Under the pieces are notes generated by a model. That model saw only the letters and a program-made list of their open reading frames with translations, was not told where the DNA came from and did no database searches. Shown one piece after another: positions 45,321 to 54,163 of a DNA stretch of 64,000 nt (positions within the stretch are counted from its first letter, which is position 1; each line of letters begins with the position of its first letter). The position numbers were made by a program, and so were the translations under genes. The stretch lies in the NCBI RefSeq assembly GCF_002434265.1, contig NZ_DJJS01000004.1:315079-379078 (forward strand), given 5' to 3'. The stretch is from Pseudomonas sp. UBA6562. Lineage in GTDB: Bacteria > Pseudomonadota > Gammaproteobacteria > Pseudomonadales > Pseudomonadaceae.

Positions 45321-46292
45321 TTAGGCGTGTTCCTGGGTCGTCACGCTGCGAAATTGCAGCGGCGGTTGCGGCATCTCTCGGCGCCATGCCAAGCGAAAGG
45401 CGTGGCTGCTGCCGTAACCGCAGCGCTCGGCGATCTGTTCCACATTCAGGCGGCTACCGCGCAAAAGCTCTCGGGCCAGGTCGATGCGTTGGGCGCGTAG
45501 GTAGTCCTGTAGGGTTTGCCCGGTATTGTCGCGGAACAGCCGCGCGAGGTGCCGGTAACTGACGTTGAATTGGCTGGCCAGCTGTTCGAAGCTCAAAGGG
45601 GTGTCGAGGTGAGTATCGATATGGTCCTGGGCTAGGTGTACCAAGGGGTGGATGTGGTTGCGCGCGAGGTCCGCCGAACGCAACTGCACATCTTCGCCCG
45701 CCCGGCGACGATAGATGACCAGTTCCTGCGCCACCTGGTTGGCCACCGTTTTTCCATAGTGCGCAGACACAACGTGCAAGGCCAGGTCGGTTCCGCTGGA
45801 TACCCCTGCCGAAGTGAACACGCCGTCGTCCTCCACGAAAAGGCGATTTTCCAGCACCTTGGCTTTTGGATAGCGTGCCTGCAGCAAACCGACGTAACGG
45901 TGGTGCGTGGTGCATTGGCGGCCATCCAGCAGCCCGGCTTCGCCCAGCAGAAAAGCCCCTGTGCAAATGGAACACAATTGCAGCCCAGGCGTTTGCCCGA
46001 CCACCTTCGCCAACCACTGGGCGGTGGTGGCCATTATCGCGGCCTCGGTGGGGCTTGCAGACAGCTTGTTGCCAACGACGAACAGCAGGTCTTGGGACGC
46101 GAGTCGTTCTGGTAAATCGTGCAAGCCGCTCAAGGTCACGCCCTGAAAGCTGCTGACCTGCTGTTTGGCCGCTATGCAGCGCACGCGGATCGGGGCCAGT
46201 TGGAGTTCTTCGAGGCTCGCCATGATCTGCAACGGGCCGCCGAGATCCAGAATGTGCGTGCCTGGGAGTAACAAGAACCAGATGGTGCGCAT
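45321..46292 (-). CDS. GlxA-type AraC-family regulator
   Basis: A 323-residue regulator with an N-terminal DJ-1/PfpI-like domain (a SICTGAFLLGEAGLLDG nucleophile-elbow segment near residues 109-125) and a C-terminal AraC double helix-turn-helix (about residues 220-310, ending near RCGYGSSHAFRLAWRRE). Relatives regulate catabolism of amines and betaines in Pseudomonas. It converges with the hydrolase at a 10-base gap and is the nearest regulator to the accessory operon. A regulatory link is only inferred. Confidence 0.88.
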   Translation of the reverse strand: MRTIWFLLLPGTHILDLGGPLQIMASLEELQLAPIRVRCIAAKQQVSSFQGVTLSGLHDLPERLASQDLLFVVGNKLSASPTEAAIMATTAQWLAKVVGQTPGLQLCSICTGAFLLGEAGLLDGRQCTTHHRYVGLLQARYPKAKVLENRLFVEDDGVFTSAGVSSGTDLALHVVSAHYGKTVANQVAQELVIYRRRAGEDVQLRSADLARNHIHPLVHLAQDHIDTHLDTPLSFEQLASQFNVSYRHLARLFRDNTGQTLQDYLRAQRIDLARELLRGSRLNVEQIAERCGYGSSHAFRLAWRREMPQPPLQFRSVTTQEHA

Positions 46293-46592
46293 GACGGTAT
46301 TCCTTATAGGCCCGAGCCCCCGCTTTTGAGCGGTACCTTACCAAAATACTGTCAGAAGGCTATGCAGCGAAAGTCTGCTGCGCCCATGGGGTCAGGACGT
46401 GTACGTTTGCGCACCAGAGCAGCGGCCCACGCGCCTTGGCAGGCTGCCGATACCGCCAAAGTCGAGGCCTCATGGCAGCTTTTTCGTCTGCGCATGCCAT
46501 CCAACCCGTCGTTCGACTCAAGCTTGCATGGCTTGACGTACCCACGCCCGTGATCCGATGCTGCCCGCTGCATCGCCATGCGGAGCTGACCT
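46293..46592. other. Intergenic region between the GlxA-type regulator and the YoaK-family gene
   Basis: Three hundred bases between divergent genes. Both promoters should lie here, but no strong hexamer pair, operator dyad or RNA structure was recognised. Confidence 0.4.
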
Positions 46593-47291
46593 ATGCTGCC
46601 TACCGTTCCATCGCATTCCAGCGCAGAACGCGCGCGCCTGCGCGTGCTCAACGGCCGGGTCGGCCTGGCCTTAGTCGCTGCCTTGTCGTTTCTGGCGGGG
46701 ATGACCGATGCCATCGGCTTTCTGGCCACGGGCGACTTCGTCTCGTTCATGAGCGGCAACACCACGCGCATGGCGGTTGCCATCAGCCACGGCGAAGTGC
46801 AGGGCCTGCTGCGTCTGGGCCTGGCCATCGTCTGTTTCGTTCTGGGCAATGCCCTGGGGGTGATGCTCGCACGTGCGTTGCGGCGTCGCGCTGCGCCGCT
46901 GCTGGTCGTCGTGGCCTTGGTACTGGCCAGTGCGGTGTTGCCGGGGCTGGGGGCGTCTGCCGCACTGGCCTTGGCCATCGTCGCCATGGGCATGCTCAAT
47001 GCTGTGGTGGAACAGGTCAATGGCATGGCGATCGGGCTCACCTATGTCACCGGTGCGCTGTCGCGCTTCGGGCGGGGCCTGGGGCGCAGGCTGATGGGCG
47101 AGCGCAACGGGGGCTGGCGCGTACAGTTGGTGCCTTGGAGTGGCATGCTGCTGGGCGCGGTATGGGGCGCTTGGTTGCAGGAGCGGCTAGGTATCGATGC
47201 GCTGGCGGTGAGCGCAGCGATGACGTTGGCGCTGGCCGGTACCGTGCTGTTGATTCCCCGCGCCTGGCAGCGAGGCTACATGGTGCGGTAG
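46593..47291 (+). CDS. YoaK/DUF1275-family membrane protein
   Basis: A 232-residue protein with about six membrane helices. The family hallmark FLAGMTDAIGFLATGDFVSFMSGNTTR lies near residues 37-63, with its conserved Asp and the F-x-S-x-M-S-G-N-T core. Function is not established and a transport role is often assumed. It is a single gene with no close partner. Confidence 0.88.
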   Translation: MLPTVPSHSSAERARLRVLNGRVGLALVAALSFLAGMTDAIGFLATGDFVSFMSGNTTRMAVAISHGEVQGLLRLGLAIVCFVLGNALGVMLARALRRRAAPLLVVVALVLASAVLPGLGASAALALAIVAMGMLNAVVEQVNGMAIGLTYVTGALSRFGRGLGRRLMGERNGGWRVQLVPWSGMLLGAVWGAWLQERLGIDALAVSAAMTLALAGTVLLIPRAWQRGYMVR

Positions 47292-47308
47292 CAGGCCGGT
47301 CCGAACGC

Positions 47309-47354
47309 ACCTCGCCGGCCACACCTCGCCGGCCACACCTCGCCGGCCACACCT
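47309..47354. repeat. Short tandem repeat, 14-base unit
   Basis: Three perfect copies of ACCTCGCCGGCCAC plus a four-base partial copy lie 18 bases after the YoaK-family stop codon. Each unit contains the palindrome GCCGGC. The tract could form slipped or cruciform structures and may vary in copy number. Confidence 0.9.
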
Positions 47355-47494
47355 GGGCAAACACACCGCTTCGACCCAATGGCATGCAGGACAAGTCTCC
47401 AGAAAACTTGCCAGACAGCGTCAGGCCATGCAGATTCGTCGCTTTGCCATGACACGGTGCATTCCATGATCGAGCCCTACCAGGACGTAGCCCC

Positions 47495-49369
47495 ATGAGT
47501 GACTCTTCGCAGTTCGGCCTGCTCGGCAAGCGGCGTTTCCTGCCGTTCTTCGTGACCCAATCGCTGGGCGCCCTCAACGACAACCTGTTCAAGCAATCGC
47601 TGATCCTGGCCATTCTTTACAAGATCAGCCTGGAAGGCGACCGCTCGATCTGGGTCAACCTCTGCGCGTTGCTGTTCATTCTGCCGTTCTTCCTGTTCTC
47701 GGCCCTGGCCGGGCAGTTCGGCGAGAAGTTTGCCAAAGATGCTTTAATCCGCGCGATCAAGCTGGCCGAGATCGTCATCATGGCCGTCGGCGCCACAGGC
47801 TTTCTAACCAATCATCTCGAACTGATGCTGCTGACCTTGTTCGCGATGGGCACGCATTCGGCGTTGTTCGGGCCGGTCAAGTACTCGATCCTGCCGCAGA
47901 CGCTGCGCGACGACGAACTGGTCGGCGGCAACGGCCTGGTGGAGATGGGCACCTTCCTGGCGATCCTGGCCGGCACCATCGGTGCCGGGATCATGATGTC
48001 CTCGACCCATTACGCCCCTGTGGTCGCCAGCGCCGTGGTCGGCACTGCGCTGTTGGGCTACCTGGCCAGTCGCTGGATTCCCCATGCCGCCGCCGCCGCG
48101 CCGCAGATGAAGCTGGACTGGAACATCTTCAAGCAGTCCTGGCTGACCCTGCGTTTGGGCTTGGGGCAGACGCCGGCCGTGTCGCGCTCGATCGTCGGCA
48201 ATTCATGGTTCTGGTTCGTCGGCGCCATCTACCTCACGCAGATTCCGGCCTATGCCAAGGACTGGCTGCACGGCGACGAAACCGTGGTCACCCTGGTGCT
48301 GACGCTGTTTTCGGTCGGTATCGCCGCCGGCTCGCTGCTGTGCGAGCGACTCAGCGGCCGCAAGGTGGAAATCGGCCTGGTGCCGTTCGGCTCGTTCGGC
48401 CTGACGGTGTTCGGCCTGCTCTGGTGGTGGCATTCAGGCGACGTGCCGGCGCCGGCGGTGCCTTACGACTGGCTGGCCCTACTGGGCTTGAGCAAGGCCT
48501 GGTGGATCATGCTGTCGATCGTCGGCCTGGGCGTGTTCGGCGGCTTCTACATCGTGCCGCTGTACGCGCTGATCCAGGCGCGCACGCCCGAAGACCAACG
48601 CGCGCGGGTGATCGCCGCCAACAACATCCTCAATGCGTTGTTCATGGTGGCCTCGTCACTGTTGACCATCCTCCTGCTGAGCCTGGCCGATCTGAGCATT
48701 CCACAACTGTTCCTGGTGGTGTCGCTGCTCAACGTCGCCGTCAACGCCTACATCTTCCGCATCGTGCCCGAATTCACCATGCGCTTTCTCATCTGGCTGC
48801 TCAGCCACTCGATGTACCGTGTGGAGCATCGCGAGTTGCAGCGCATTCCGGACGAGGGTGCGGCATTGCTGGTGTGCAACCACATCTCCTACGTCGATGC
48901 CTTGCTCTTGAGCGGCGCGATTCGTCGGCCGATTCGCTTCGTCATGTACTACAAGATCTACCGTTTGCCGGTGCTCAACTTCGTCTTCCGCACCGCTGGC
49001 GCGATACCCATCGCCGGGCGCGGCGAAGATGCCGTGATCTACGAACAGGCGTTCGCCCGTATCGCCCGATCGCTGCAAGAAGGCGAACTGGTGTGCATCT
49101 TCCCCGAGGGCAAGTTGACCGCCGATGGCGAGATCGATGTGTTCAAGAGTGGGGTCAAGCGCATCCTGCGGGAAACGCCGGTACCGGTGATCCCCTTGGC
49201 GTTGCGAGGGTTGTGGGGCAGCTTCTTCAGTCGCGATCCGAACAAAGGGCTGTTCAAACGGTTGTGGTCGCGGGTCACTGTGGTGGCGGGGGAGGCCATC
49301 GCGGTCGAGGCGGCGCAGCCGGACGTGTTGCGCGAGCGAGTCGCCGCCTTGCGCGGCGACCGCCGTTAA
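47495..49369 (+). CDS. LplT-like MFS transporter fused to a PlsC-type acyltransferase
   Basis: A 624-residue two-domain protein. The N-terminal part (about residues 1-425) is an LplT-like lysophospholipid MFS flippase starting with FFVTQSLGALNDNLFKQS. The C-terminal part (about 435-620) is a PlsC acyltransferase with NHISYVD and FPEGKLT motifs. It probably imports and reacylates lysophospholipids to repair the inner membrane. Larger relatives add an acyl-ACP synthetase domain, which is absent here. The frame ends at a normal stop with no sign of truncation. Confidence 0.88.
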   Translation: MSDSSQFGLLGKRRFLPFFVTQSLGALNDNLFKQSLILAILYKISLEGDRSIWVNLCALLFILPFFLFSALAGQFGEKFAKDALIRAIKLAEIVIMAVGATGFLTNHLELMLLTLFAMGTHSALFGPVKYSILPQTLRDDELVGGNGLVEMGTFLAILAGTIGAGIMMSSTHYAPVVASAVVGTALLGYLASRWIPHAAAAAPQMKLDWNIFKQSWLTLRLGLGQTPAVSRSIVGNSWFWFVGAIYLTQIPAYAKDWLHGDETVVTLVLTLFSVGIAAGSLLCERLSGRKVEIGLVPFGSFGLTVFGLLWWWHSGDVPAPAVPYDWLALLGLSKAWWIMLSIVGLGVFGGFYIVPLYALIQARTPEDQRARVIAANNILNALFMVASSLLTILLLSLADLSIPQLFLVVSLLNVAVNAYIFRIVPEFTMRFLIWLLSHSMYRVEHRELQRIPDEGAALLVCNHISYVDALLLSGAIRRPIRFVMYYKIYRLPVLNFVFRTAGAIPIAGRGEDAVIYEQAFARIARSLQEGELVCIFPEGKLTADGEIDVFKSGVKRILRETPVPVIPLALRGLWGSFFSRDPNKGLFKRLWSRVTVVAGEAIAVEAAQPDVLRERVAALRGDRR

Positions 49370-49385
49370 GGGGGAGGGGTGAAGG

Positions 49386-49703
49386 TCAGCCGGCGCTGAC
49401 CTTCAGGCCGACCAGGCCGGCCACGATCAGGGCGACGCTGGCCACGCGCATCAGCGTCACGGCCTCGCCGAACAGGATGATGCCGGCGATGACCGTACCG
49501 ACCGCACCGACGCCGGTCCACACGGCATAGGCCGTGCCCAGCGGCAGCTCCTTGACCGCCATGCCCAGCAAGCCGATGCTCACGGCCATGGCGCCGATGG
49601 TCAATGCAGTGGGCAGTGGGCGGGTGAAGCCGTCGGTGTACTTGAGGCCGACGGCCCAGCCGATTTCGAACAGGCCGGCGCAGAACAGGATGATCCAGGA
49701 CAT
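49386..49703 (-). CDS. gdx: Guanidinium exporter Gdx (SugE-type SMR protein)
   Basis: A 105-residue four-helix small multidrug resistance protein. The essential membrane Glu is at residue 13 (MSWIILFCAGLFEIGWAVGL region) and the Gdx-type segment GTAYAVWTGVGAVGTVI lies near residues 57-73. Gdx proteins export guanidinium in exchange for protons. The guanidine-II riboswitch directly upstream supports this over a general quaternary-ammonium role. The inner ATG at 49703 follows a GGAG site. Confidence 0.93.
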   Translation of the reverse strand: MSWIILFCAGLFEIGWAVGLKYTDGFTRPLPTALTIGAMAVSIGLLGMAVKELPLGTAYAVWTGVGAVGTVIAGIILFGEAVTLMRVASVALIVAGLVGLKVSAG

Positions 49704-49732
49704 GGGGTGGCTCCATCTTGAGTGTCGAAGAG

Positions 49733-49780
49733 GGGGCCGTCCCCGAATGATCACGCCGAAGCGTCGTGAGGTCGTCCTCA
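49733..49780 (-). promoter_or_regulatory. Guanidine-II (mini-ykkC) riboswitch of gdx
   Basis: On the minus strand, two short hairpins with the diagnostic ACGR tetraloops occur in order: TGAGG-ACGA-CCTCA (49767-49780) and GGGG-ACGG-CCCC (49733-49744). About 16 bases after the second hairpin comes the GGAG ribosome site of gdx. This is the architecture of the mini-ykkC class, in which guanidine binding frees the ribosome site and turns on translation of the exporter. Confidence 0.9.
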
Positions 49781-49826
49781 ACAGTGGGGCTATCCTGCCT
49801 CGCCTAGCCGAAGCAGGCAACCCTCC

Positions 49827-50789
49827 CTATTGACGCTGCTCAGGCTGCTCGTTCGATGCCGCAGGCTCTTCCAGCTTGCGGAACCAGGTCGACAGAAGTG
49901 CCCCGGAAATGTTGTGCCACACGCTGAACAACGCGCTGGGCACCGCGGCCAGCGGCGAGAAGTGCGCCGCCGCCAGCGCCGCGCCCAACCCCGAGTTCTG
50001 CATGCCCACTTCCAGCGCCAGCGATTTGCGCTGCGCCAGCGGCAGCTTGCAGAACTTGCCGGTGAGGTAGCCGAGCAAGAAGCCGAAGCTGTTGTGCAGC
50101 ACCACCACCGCCATGATCAGCAGGCCGGATTCGGCGATCTTAGCCTGGCTGGCCGCCACCACCGCGCAGACGATCAGCACGATGCTCACCACCGACACCA
50201 GCGGCAGCACCTGCACTGCCGCGTGTACCTTGCTGCCGAGCAGGCGCTGGGCCAGCACGCCGAGCACGATCGGCAGCATCACCAACTGCAGGATCGACCA
50301 GAACATGTCCATGAACGAGACCGGCAGCCAGGCCGAGGCCAGCAGCCAGATCAGGGCAGGGGTGAGCAGCGGCGCGAGCAAGGTGGTCACCGCAGCGATG
50401 GCCACGGCCAGGGCCAGATCGCCCTTGGACAGCCAGACCATCACGTTCGACGCCGTGCCGCTCGGGCAGCAACCGACCAGGATGACGCCGACGGCGATCT
50501 CCGCCGGCAGGTGGAACAGTTGGCACAGCAACCAGGCCATGCCCGGCATGATCACGAAGTGCGCGACCACCCCCAGCAGCACGCGCCAGGGTTGCCGGGC
50601 CAGGGCGGCGAAATCGTCGAGCTTGAGGGTCAGGCCCATGCCGAACATCACCAGGCCCAGCAGCGGCACGATGGCGCCTTTGAGGCCGAGGAACCACTGC
50701 GGTTGCAGGAACGCCAGGCAGGCGAACACCAATACCCACAGGGCGAAGGTATTGCCGACGAAGCGACTCAGGGCGGCGAGGGCACGCAT
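49827..50789 (-). CDS. Bile-acid:sodium symporter (BASS) family transporter
   Basis: A 320-residue membrane protein with about nine to ten helices and the BASS signature VGCCPSGTASNVMVWLSKGD near residues 106-125. Bacterial members import organic anions such as pantoate or other carboxylates with sodium. The substrate is unknown. The ATG at 50789 is preferred because the preceding open frame is not membrane-like. Confidence 0.85.
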   Translation of the reverse strand: MRALAALSRFVGNTFALWVLVFACLAFLQPQWFLGLKGAIVPLLGLVMFGMGLTLKLDDFAALARQPWRVLLGVVAHFVIMPGMAWLLCQLFHLPAEIAVGVILVGCCPSGTASNVMVWLSKGDLALAVAIAAVTTLLAPLLTPALIWLLASAWLPVSFMDMFWSILQLVMLPIVLGVLAQRLLGSKVHAAVQVLPLVSVVSIVLIVCAVVAASQAKIAESGLLIMAVVVLHNSFGFLLGYLTGKFCKLPLAQRKSLALEVGMQNSGLGAALAAAHFSPLAAVPSALFSVWHNISGALLSTWFRKLEEPAASNEQPEQRQ

Positions 50790-50898
50790 GGGGAAGTCCT
50801 TGTCTTTATAAGAAGGGAGGTGCGGGTCGTTGCGGTGAGGCCGAGTCCAAGCGCGGGGCGGCACCGACATGGCGCGCGCCCCGCAGGTTAGGGTAGGG

Positions 50899-51819
50899 TC
50901 AGACGCCTTGCGGAATGTCTTCGCCGCCCAGCGCTTCGAACAGCGCCGGAAGGAATTCGGCGAAGGTCATCATCATCAGCTGGAAGCTGGCGTCGAATTG
51001 CTGCGCGGCTTCTTCGCCACCGTCCTGCTCGGCTTGCTCCTGCAACAGCTCCTCGAATTTCAGACGCTTGATGACGGTCTTGTCGTCGAGCACGAACGAC
51101 AGCTTCTCCTGCCAGCCCAGGGCCAGTTGGGTCACCACCTTGCCGGCATTGAGGTGCAGCTGGATCTCTTCGCTAGCCAGGTCCTGGCGCTTGCAGCGCA
51201 CGGTGCCGCCGTCTTCGTGGGTGTCGCTCAGTTCGCATTCGTCCTGGATGACGAAGTCGGCGACCGGTTGTTGCGTCTTGACCCAGTCGGTGAGGGTGGC
51301 GCTCGGGGCGATCTTCACGGCGACCGGGCGCACCGGCAGCGAGCCCATCACTTCACGCAGGGTCGACAGCAGGTCTTCGGCACGCTTGGCGCTGGCCGAA
51401 TTGACCAGCACCAGGCCCAGGCGCGGAGCGATGGCGGCGAAGATCATGGCGCGGCGGATGAACGCGCGCGGCAGGAAGGCCTGGATGATCTCGTCCTTGA
51501 TCTGGTCGCGTTCCTTTTTATAGACCTTGCGCATCTGCTCGGTCTCGATCTCTTCGACCTTCTCCTTCACCGCATCGTTGACCACACTGCTGGGCAGGAT
51601 GCGTTCTTCCTTGCGTGCGGCGATCAGCAGGTATTCGCCGCTGACGTGCACCAAGGGGGCGTCTTCACCTTTGCCGAACGGCGCGACGAAGCCATAGGTG
51701 GTCAGCTCCTGGCTGGCGCAGGGGCGGGCCGGCTTGGTGGCCAGAGCGGCCTCCAGCGCTTCGGACTCGAACGGCACATCCTGGGTCAGACGGTAAGTCA
51801 GCAGGTTCTTGAACCACAT
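50899..51819 (-). CDS. rdgC: Recombination-associated protein RdgC
   Basis: A 306-residue nucleoid-associated protein beginning MWFKNLLTYRLTQDVPF, as in the family, and keeping the conserved QELTTYGFVAPFG region near residues 38-50. RdgC forms a ring on DNA and limits RecA filament loading. The ATG at 51819 is chosen on the conserved N-terminus and its upstream purine-rich site. The length is typical. Confidence 0.95.
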   Translation of the reverse strand: MWFKNLLTYRLTQDVPFESEALEAALATKPARPCASQELTTYGFVAPFGKGEDAPLVHVSGEYLLIAARKEERILPSSVVNDAVKEKVEEIETEQMRKVYKKERDQIKDEIIQAFLPRAFIRRAMIFAAIAPRLGLVLVNSASAKRAEDLLSTLREVMGSLPVRPVAVKIAPSATLTDWVKTQQPVADFVIQDECELSDTHEDGGTVRCKRQDLASEEIQLHLNAGKVVTQLALGWQEKLSFVLDDKTVIKRLKFEELLQEQAEQDGGEEAAQQFDASFQLMMMTFAEFLPALFEALGGEDIPQGV

Positions 51820-51977
51820 GAGGGGGTAACTCTCCTTAATGCATGAGGCGGGCATTATTCTCCGATGGGCAGATACAGGCCAGTCCTGTCATCGCACAAT
51901 CGGACGCCCTGCCGGTGGGGCGAAATACAGACACGCTAGGTCCTTGAAAGGCCTGAAAAAAATTTTGAAAAAAGTGC

Positions 51978-52006
51978 TTGCCAGGGTAGGACCTCCTCCG
52001 TAGAAT
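51978..52006 (+). promoter_or_regulatory. Promoter of the tRNA-Val/tRNA-Asp operon
   Basis: TTGCCA (51978-51983) and TAGAAT (52001-52006) are separated by exactly 17 bases, about 20 bases upstream of the first tRNA. A strong sigma-70 promoter is expected for a stable-RNA operon. Confidence 0.8.
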
Positions 52007-52027
52007 GCGCGCCACACCGAGACGAAA

Positions 52028-52103
52028 GGGTGATTAGCTCAGCCGGGAGAGCATCTGCCTTACAAGCAGAGGGTCGGCGGTTCGATCCCGTCATCACCCA
52101 CCA
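52028..52103 (+). tRNA. tRNA-Val (TAC)
   Basis: A 76-base cloverleaf starting GGGTGATTAGCTC with anticodon TAC (GCCTTACAAGC), T-arm GGTTCGATCCC and encoded CCA. It is followed by tRNA-Asp after 13 bases. Confidence 0.98.
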
Positions 52104-52116
52104 CTCGATGTATAGC

Positions 52117-52193
52117 GCAGCGGTAGTTCAGTCGGTTAGAATACCGGCCTGTCACGCCGGGGGTCGCGGGTTCGAGTCCCGTCCGCTGCGCCA
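52117..52193 (+). tRNA. tRNA-Asp (GTC)
   Basis: A 77-base cloverleaf with acceptor stem GCAGCGG / CCGCTGC, anticodon GTC (GCCTGTCACGC), T-arm GGTTCGAGTCC and encoded CCA. It is co-transcribed with tRNA-Val. Confidence 0.98.
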
Positions 52194-52235
52194 TATTGAG
52201 TTTCCAGGCCCACTGAACACCTGGAAACGACAGAG

Positions 52236-52262
52236 AAAGCGACCTTAGGGTCGCTTTTTTTG
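52236..52262 (+). terminator. Terminator of the tRNA-Val/tRNA-Asp operon
   Basis: AAAGCGACC-TTAG-GGTCGCTTT followed by a run of seven T residues lies 43 bases after tRNA-Asp. Confidence 0.92.
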
Positions 52263-52444
52263 TGCCTGCGATTTCACTGGCCCCCATGGCTTGCCCAGTG
52301 TCATTTGCATGATCCAGGCGCTCGTCCTGTCGAACGCCCATGCAACGCCTTCACCTCATCCTTCCATTGCGTCACAATCCCACAGGTCTGCCGAACGCAA
52401 CTGCTGGTTGCGCCCGCCATCCACCGCAAGCCAGAGACCGACCC

Positions 52445-54163
52445 ATGCAGGACGCCCCCACCGCCGACACGCCCGTTTCCACGCCTACCATCACCGCGCC
52501 GCTCCTGGGCATCGACCTGGGCACCACCAACAGCCTGATCGCCGTTTGGCAAGACGGTCAGGCGCGGCTGATCGCCAATGCCTTGGGTGAGGTGCTGACG
52601 CCGTCGGTGGTCAGTGTCGACGAAGACGGCAGCGTGCTGGTCGGCAAGGCGGCCAAGGCGCGTCTGACCACCCACCCCGAGCGCACGGTCGGTGCGTTCA
52701 AGCGTTTCATGGGCAGCGACAAACGCTTCGAGCTGGGCGAGCACCGTTTCAGCCCCGAAGAGCTGTCGGCACTGGTACTGGGTGCGTTGAAGCAGGATGC
52801 CGAGGCCTACCTGGGTGGCAGCGTCAGCGAAGCGGTGATTTCGGTGCCGGCCTATTTCAGCGACGAGCAACGCAAGCGCACGGTGTTCGCCGCGGAGCTG
52901 GCGGGCTTGAAGGTGCAGCGGTTGATCAACGAACCCACGGCAGCGGCCATGGCCTACGGCCTGCACGAACAGAAGTTCGAGCGTACGCTGGTGTTCGACC
53001 TGGGCGGCGGCACCTTCGACGTGACCGTGCTCGAATACGCCTTGCCGCTGATCGAAGTGCATGCCTCCACCGGCGACAACTACCTGGGCGGCGAGGATTT
53101 CACCGACGCGTTGCTCACCGCCTGCCTGCGCGATTGGAGCCTGCCGTTGGAAAGCCTCGCGCCCCAGGCGCTGGCCAGCCTGCATGACGCCATCGAGCAG
53201 CTCAAATGCGAGACGGGTGAGGGCAGCCGTGTGCTCGACTGGAACGGCGATGGCCAGCAACGTCGATGGCAGTTGGACGACAGCACCCTGCAAAGCATCT
53301 GGGCACCGCTGCTGGCGCGGGTTCGCGCACCCATCGAGCAGGCCCTGCGCGATGCCCGTCTGAGCCCGCGCGAACTGGACAGCCTGGTACTGGTCGGCGG
53401 CGCCACGCGCATGCCGCAGGTGCAACAACTGGTGGCCAAACTGTTCGGCAAGTTGCCCTATCGTCATCTGGACCCGGACACCATCGTCGCCCTCGGCGCC
53501 GCAGCCCAGGCCGCGTGCAGGGCGCGCGACGCGGCCATCGACGAACTGATCCTCACCGACGTGTGCCCCTATACCCTGGGGGTCGCCTCGCAGCGCGGCG
53601 ACGACGTTTCAGGCGCATTCTCGCCGATCATCGAGCGCAACACCGTGATTCCCACCTCCAAAGTGCAGCGCTTCTACAGCACCCACGCCGAGCAGACCAG
53701 CGTGCGCATCGCCGTCTACCAAGGCGAGCGGCCCTGGGTGCGCGACAACATCCTGGTCGACAGCTTCGAGATTCCGTTGCAGCCCACCGGTCAGGTGCAG
53801 CCGCTGGACGTGCGCTTCAGCTACGACATCAATGGCTTGTTGGAAGTGGACGTGACCTTCATCGACACCGGTCTCAAGCACAGCCACAGCATCGACCGCA
53901 GCCCCACCGGCCTCGACCCGCAGGCGCGCCAGGCCAGCCACGAGCGCCTGGCCGGGTTGAAGATCCATCCGCGCGATACGTTGCCCAACCGCACCTTGTT
54001 GGCGCGCCTGGAACGCGCCTGGGTGCAGGCCTTGGGCGATGAGCGCGAGTTGATCGCGAGCTGGTTGGACGCCTTCAACGGCGTGTTGGCAGGGCAGCAG
54101 CCCGGCGAGATCAGCCGCCAGCGCCAGGCGTTGAGCCAGGCGCTGGACGAACTGCGCTACTGA
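52445..54163 (+). CDS. hscC: Hsp70-family chaperone HscC
   Basis: A 572-residue Hsp70 with ATPase signatures GIDLGTTNSLIAVW near residue 22, VFDLGGGTFDVTV near residue 186 and VLVGGATRMPQV near residue 317, then a substrate-binding domain. It is shorter than DnaK and lacks the full C-terminal lid, as HscC proteins do. E. coli HscC works with membrane J-proteins of the DjlB/DjlC type. A J-protein gene lies next door in opposite orientation and overlaps the hscC end by seven bases. Confidence 0.9.
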   Translation: MQDAPTADTPVSTPTITAPLLGIDLGTTNSLIAVWQDGQARLIANALGEVLTPSVVSVDEDGSVLVGKAAKARLTTHPERTVGAFKRFMGSDKRFELGEHRFSPEELSALVLGALKQDAEAYLGGSVSEAVISVPAYFSDEQRKRTVFAAELAGLKVQRLINEPTAAAMAYGLHEQKFERTLVFDLGGGTFDVTVLEYALPLIEVHASTGDNYLGGEDFTDALLTACLRDWSLPLESLAPQALASLHDAIEQLKCETGEGSRVLDWNGDGQQRRWQLDDSTLQSIWAPLLARVRAPIEQALRDARLSPRELDSLVLVGGATRMPQVQQLVAKLFGKLPYRHLDPDTIVALGAAAQAACRARDAAIDELILTDVCPYTLGVASQRGDDVSGAFSPIIERNTVIPTSKVQRFYSTHAEQTSVRIAVYQGERPWVRDNILVDSFEIPLQPTGQVQPLDVRFSYDINGLLEVDVTFIDTGLKHSHSIDRSPTGLDPQARQASHERLAGLKIHPRDTLPNRTLLARLERAWVQALGDERELIASWLDAFNGVLAGQQPGEISRQRQALSQALDELRY

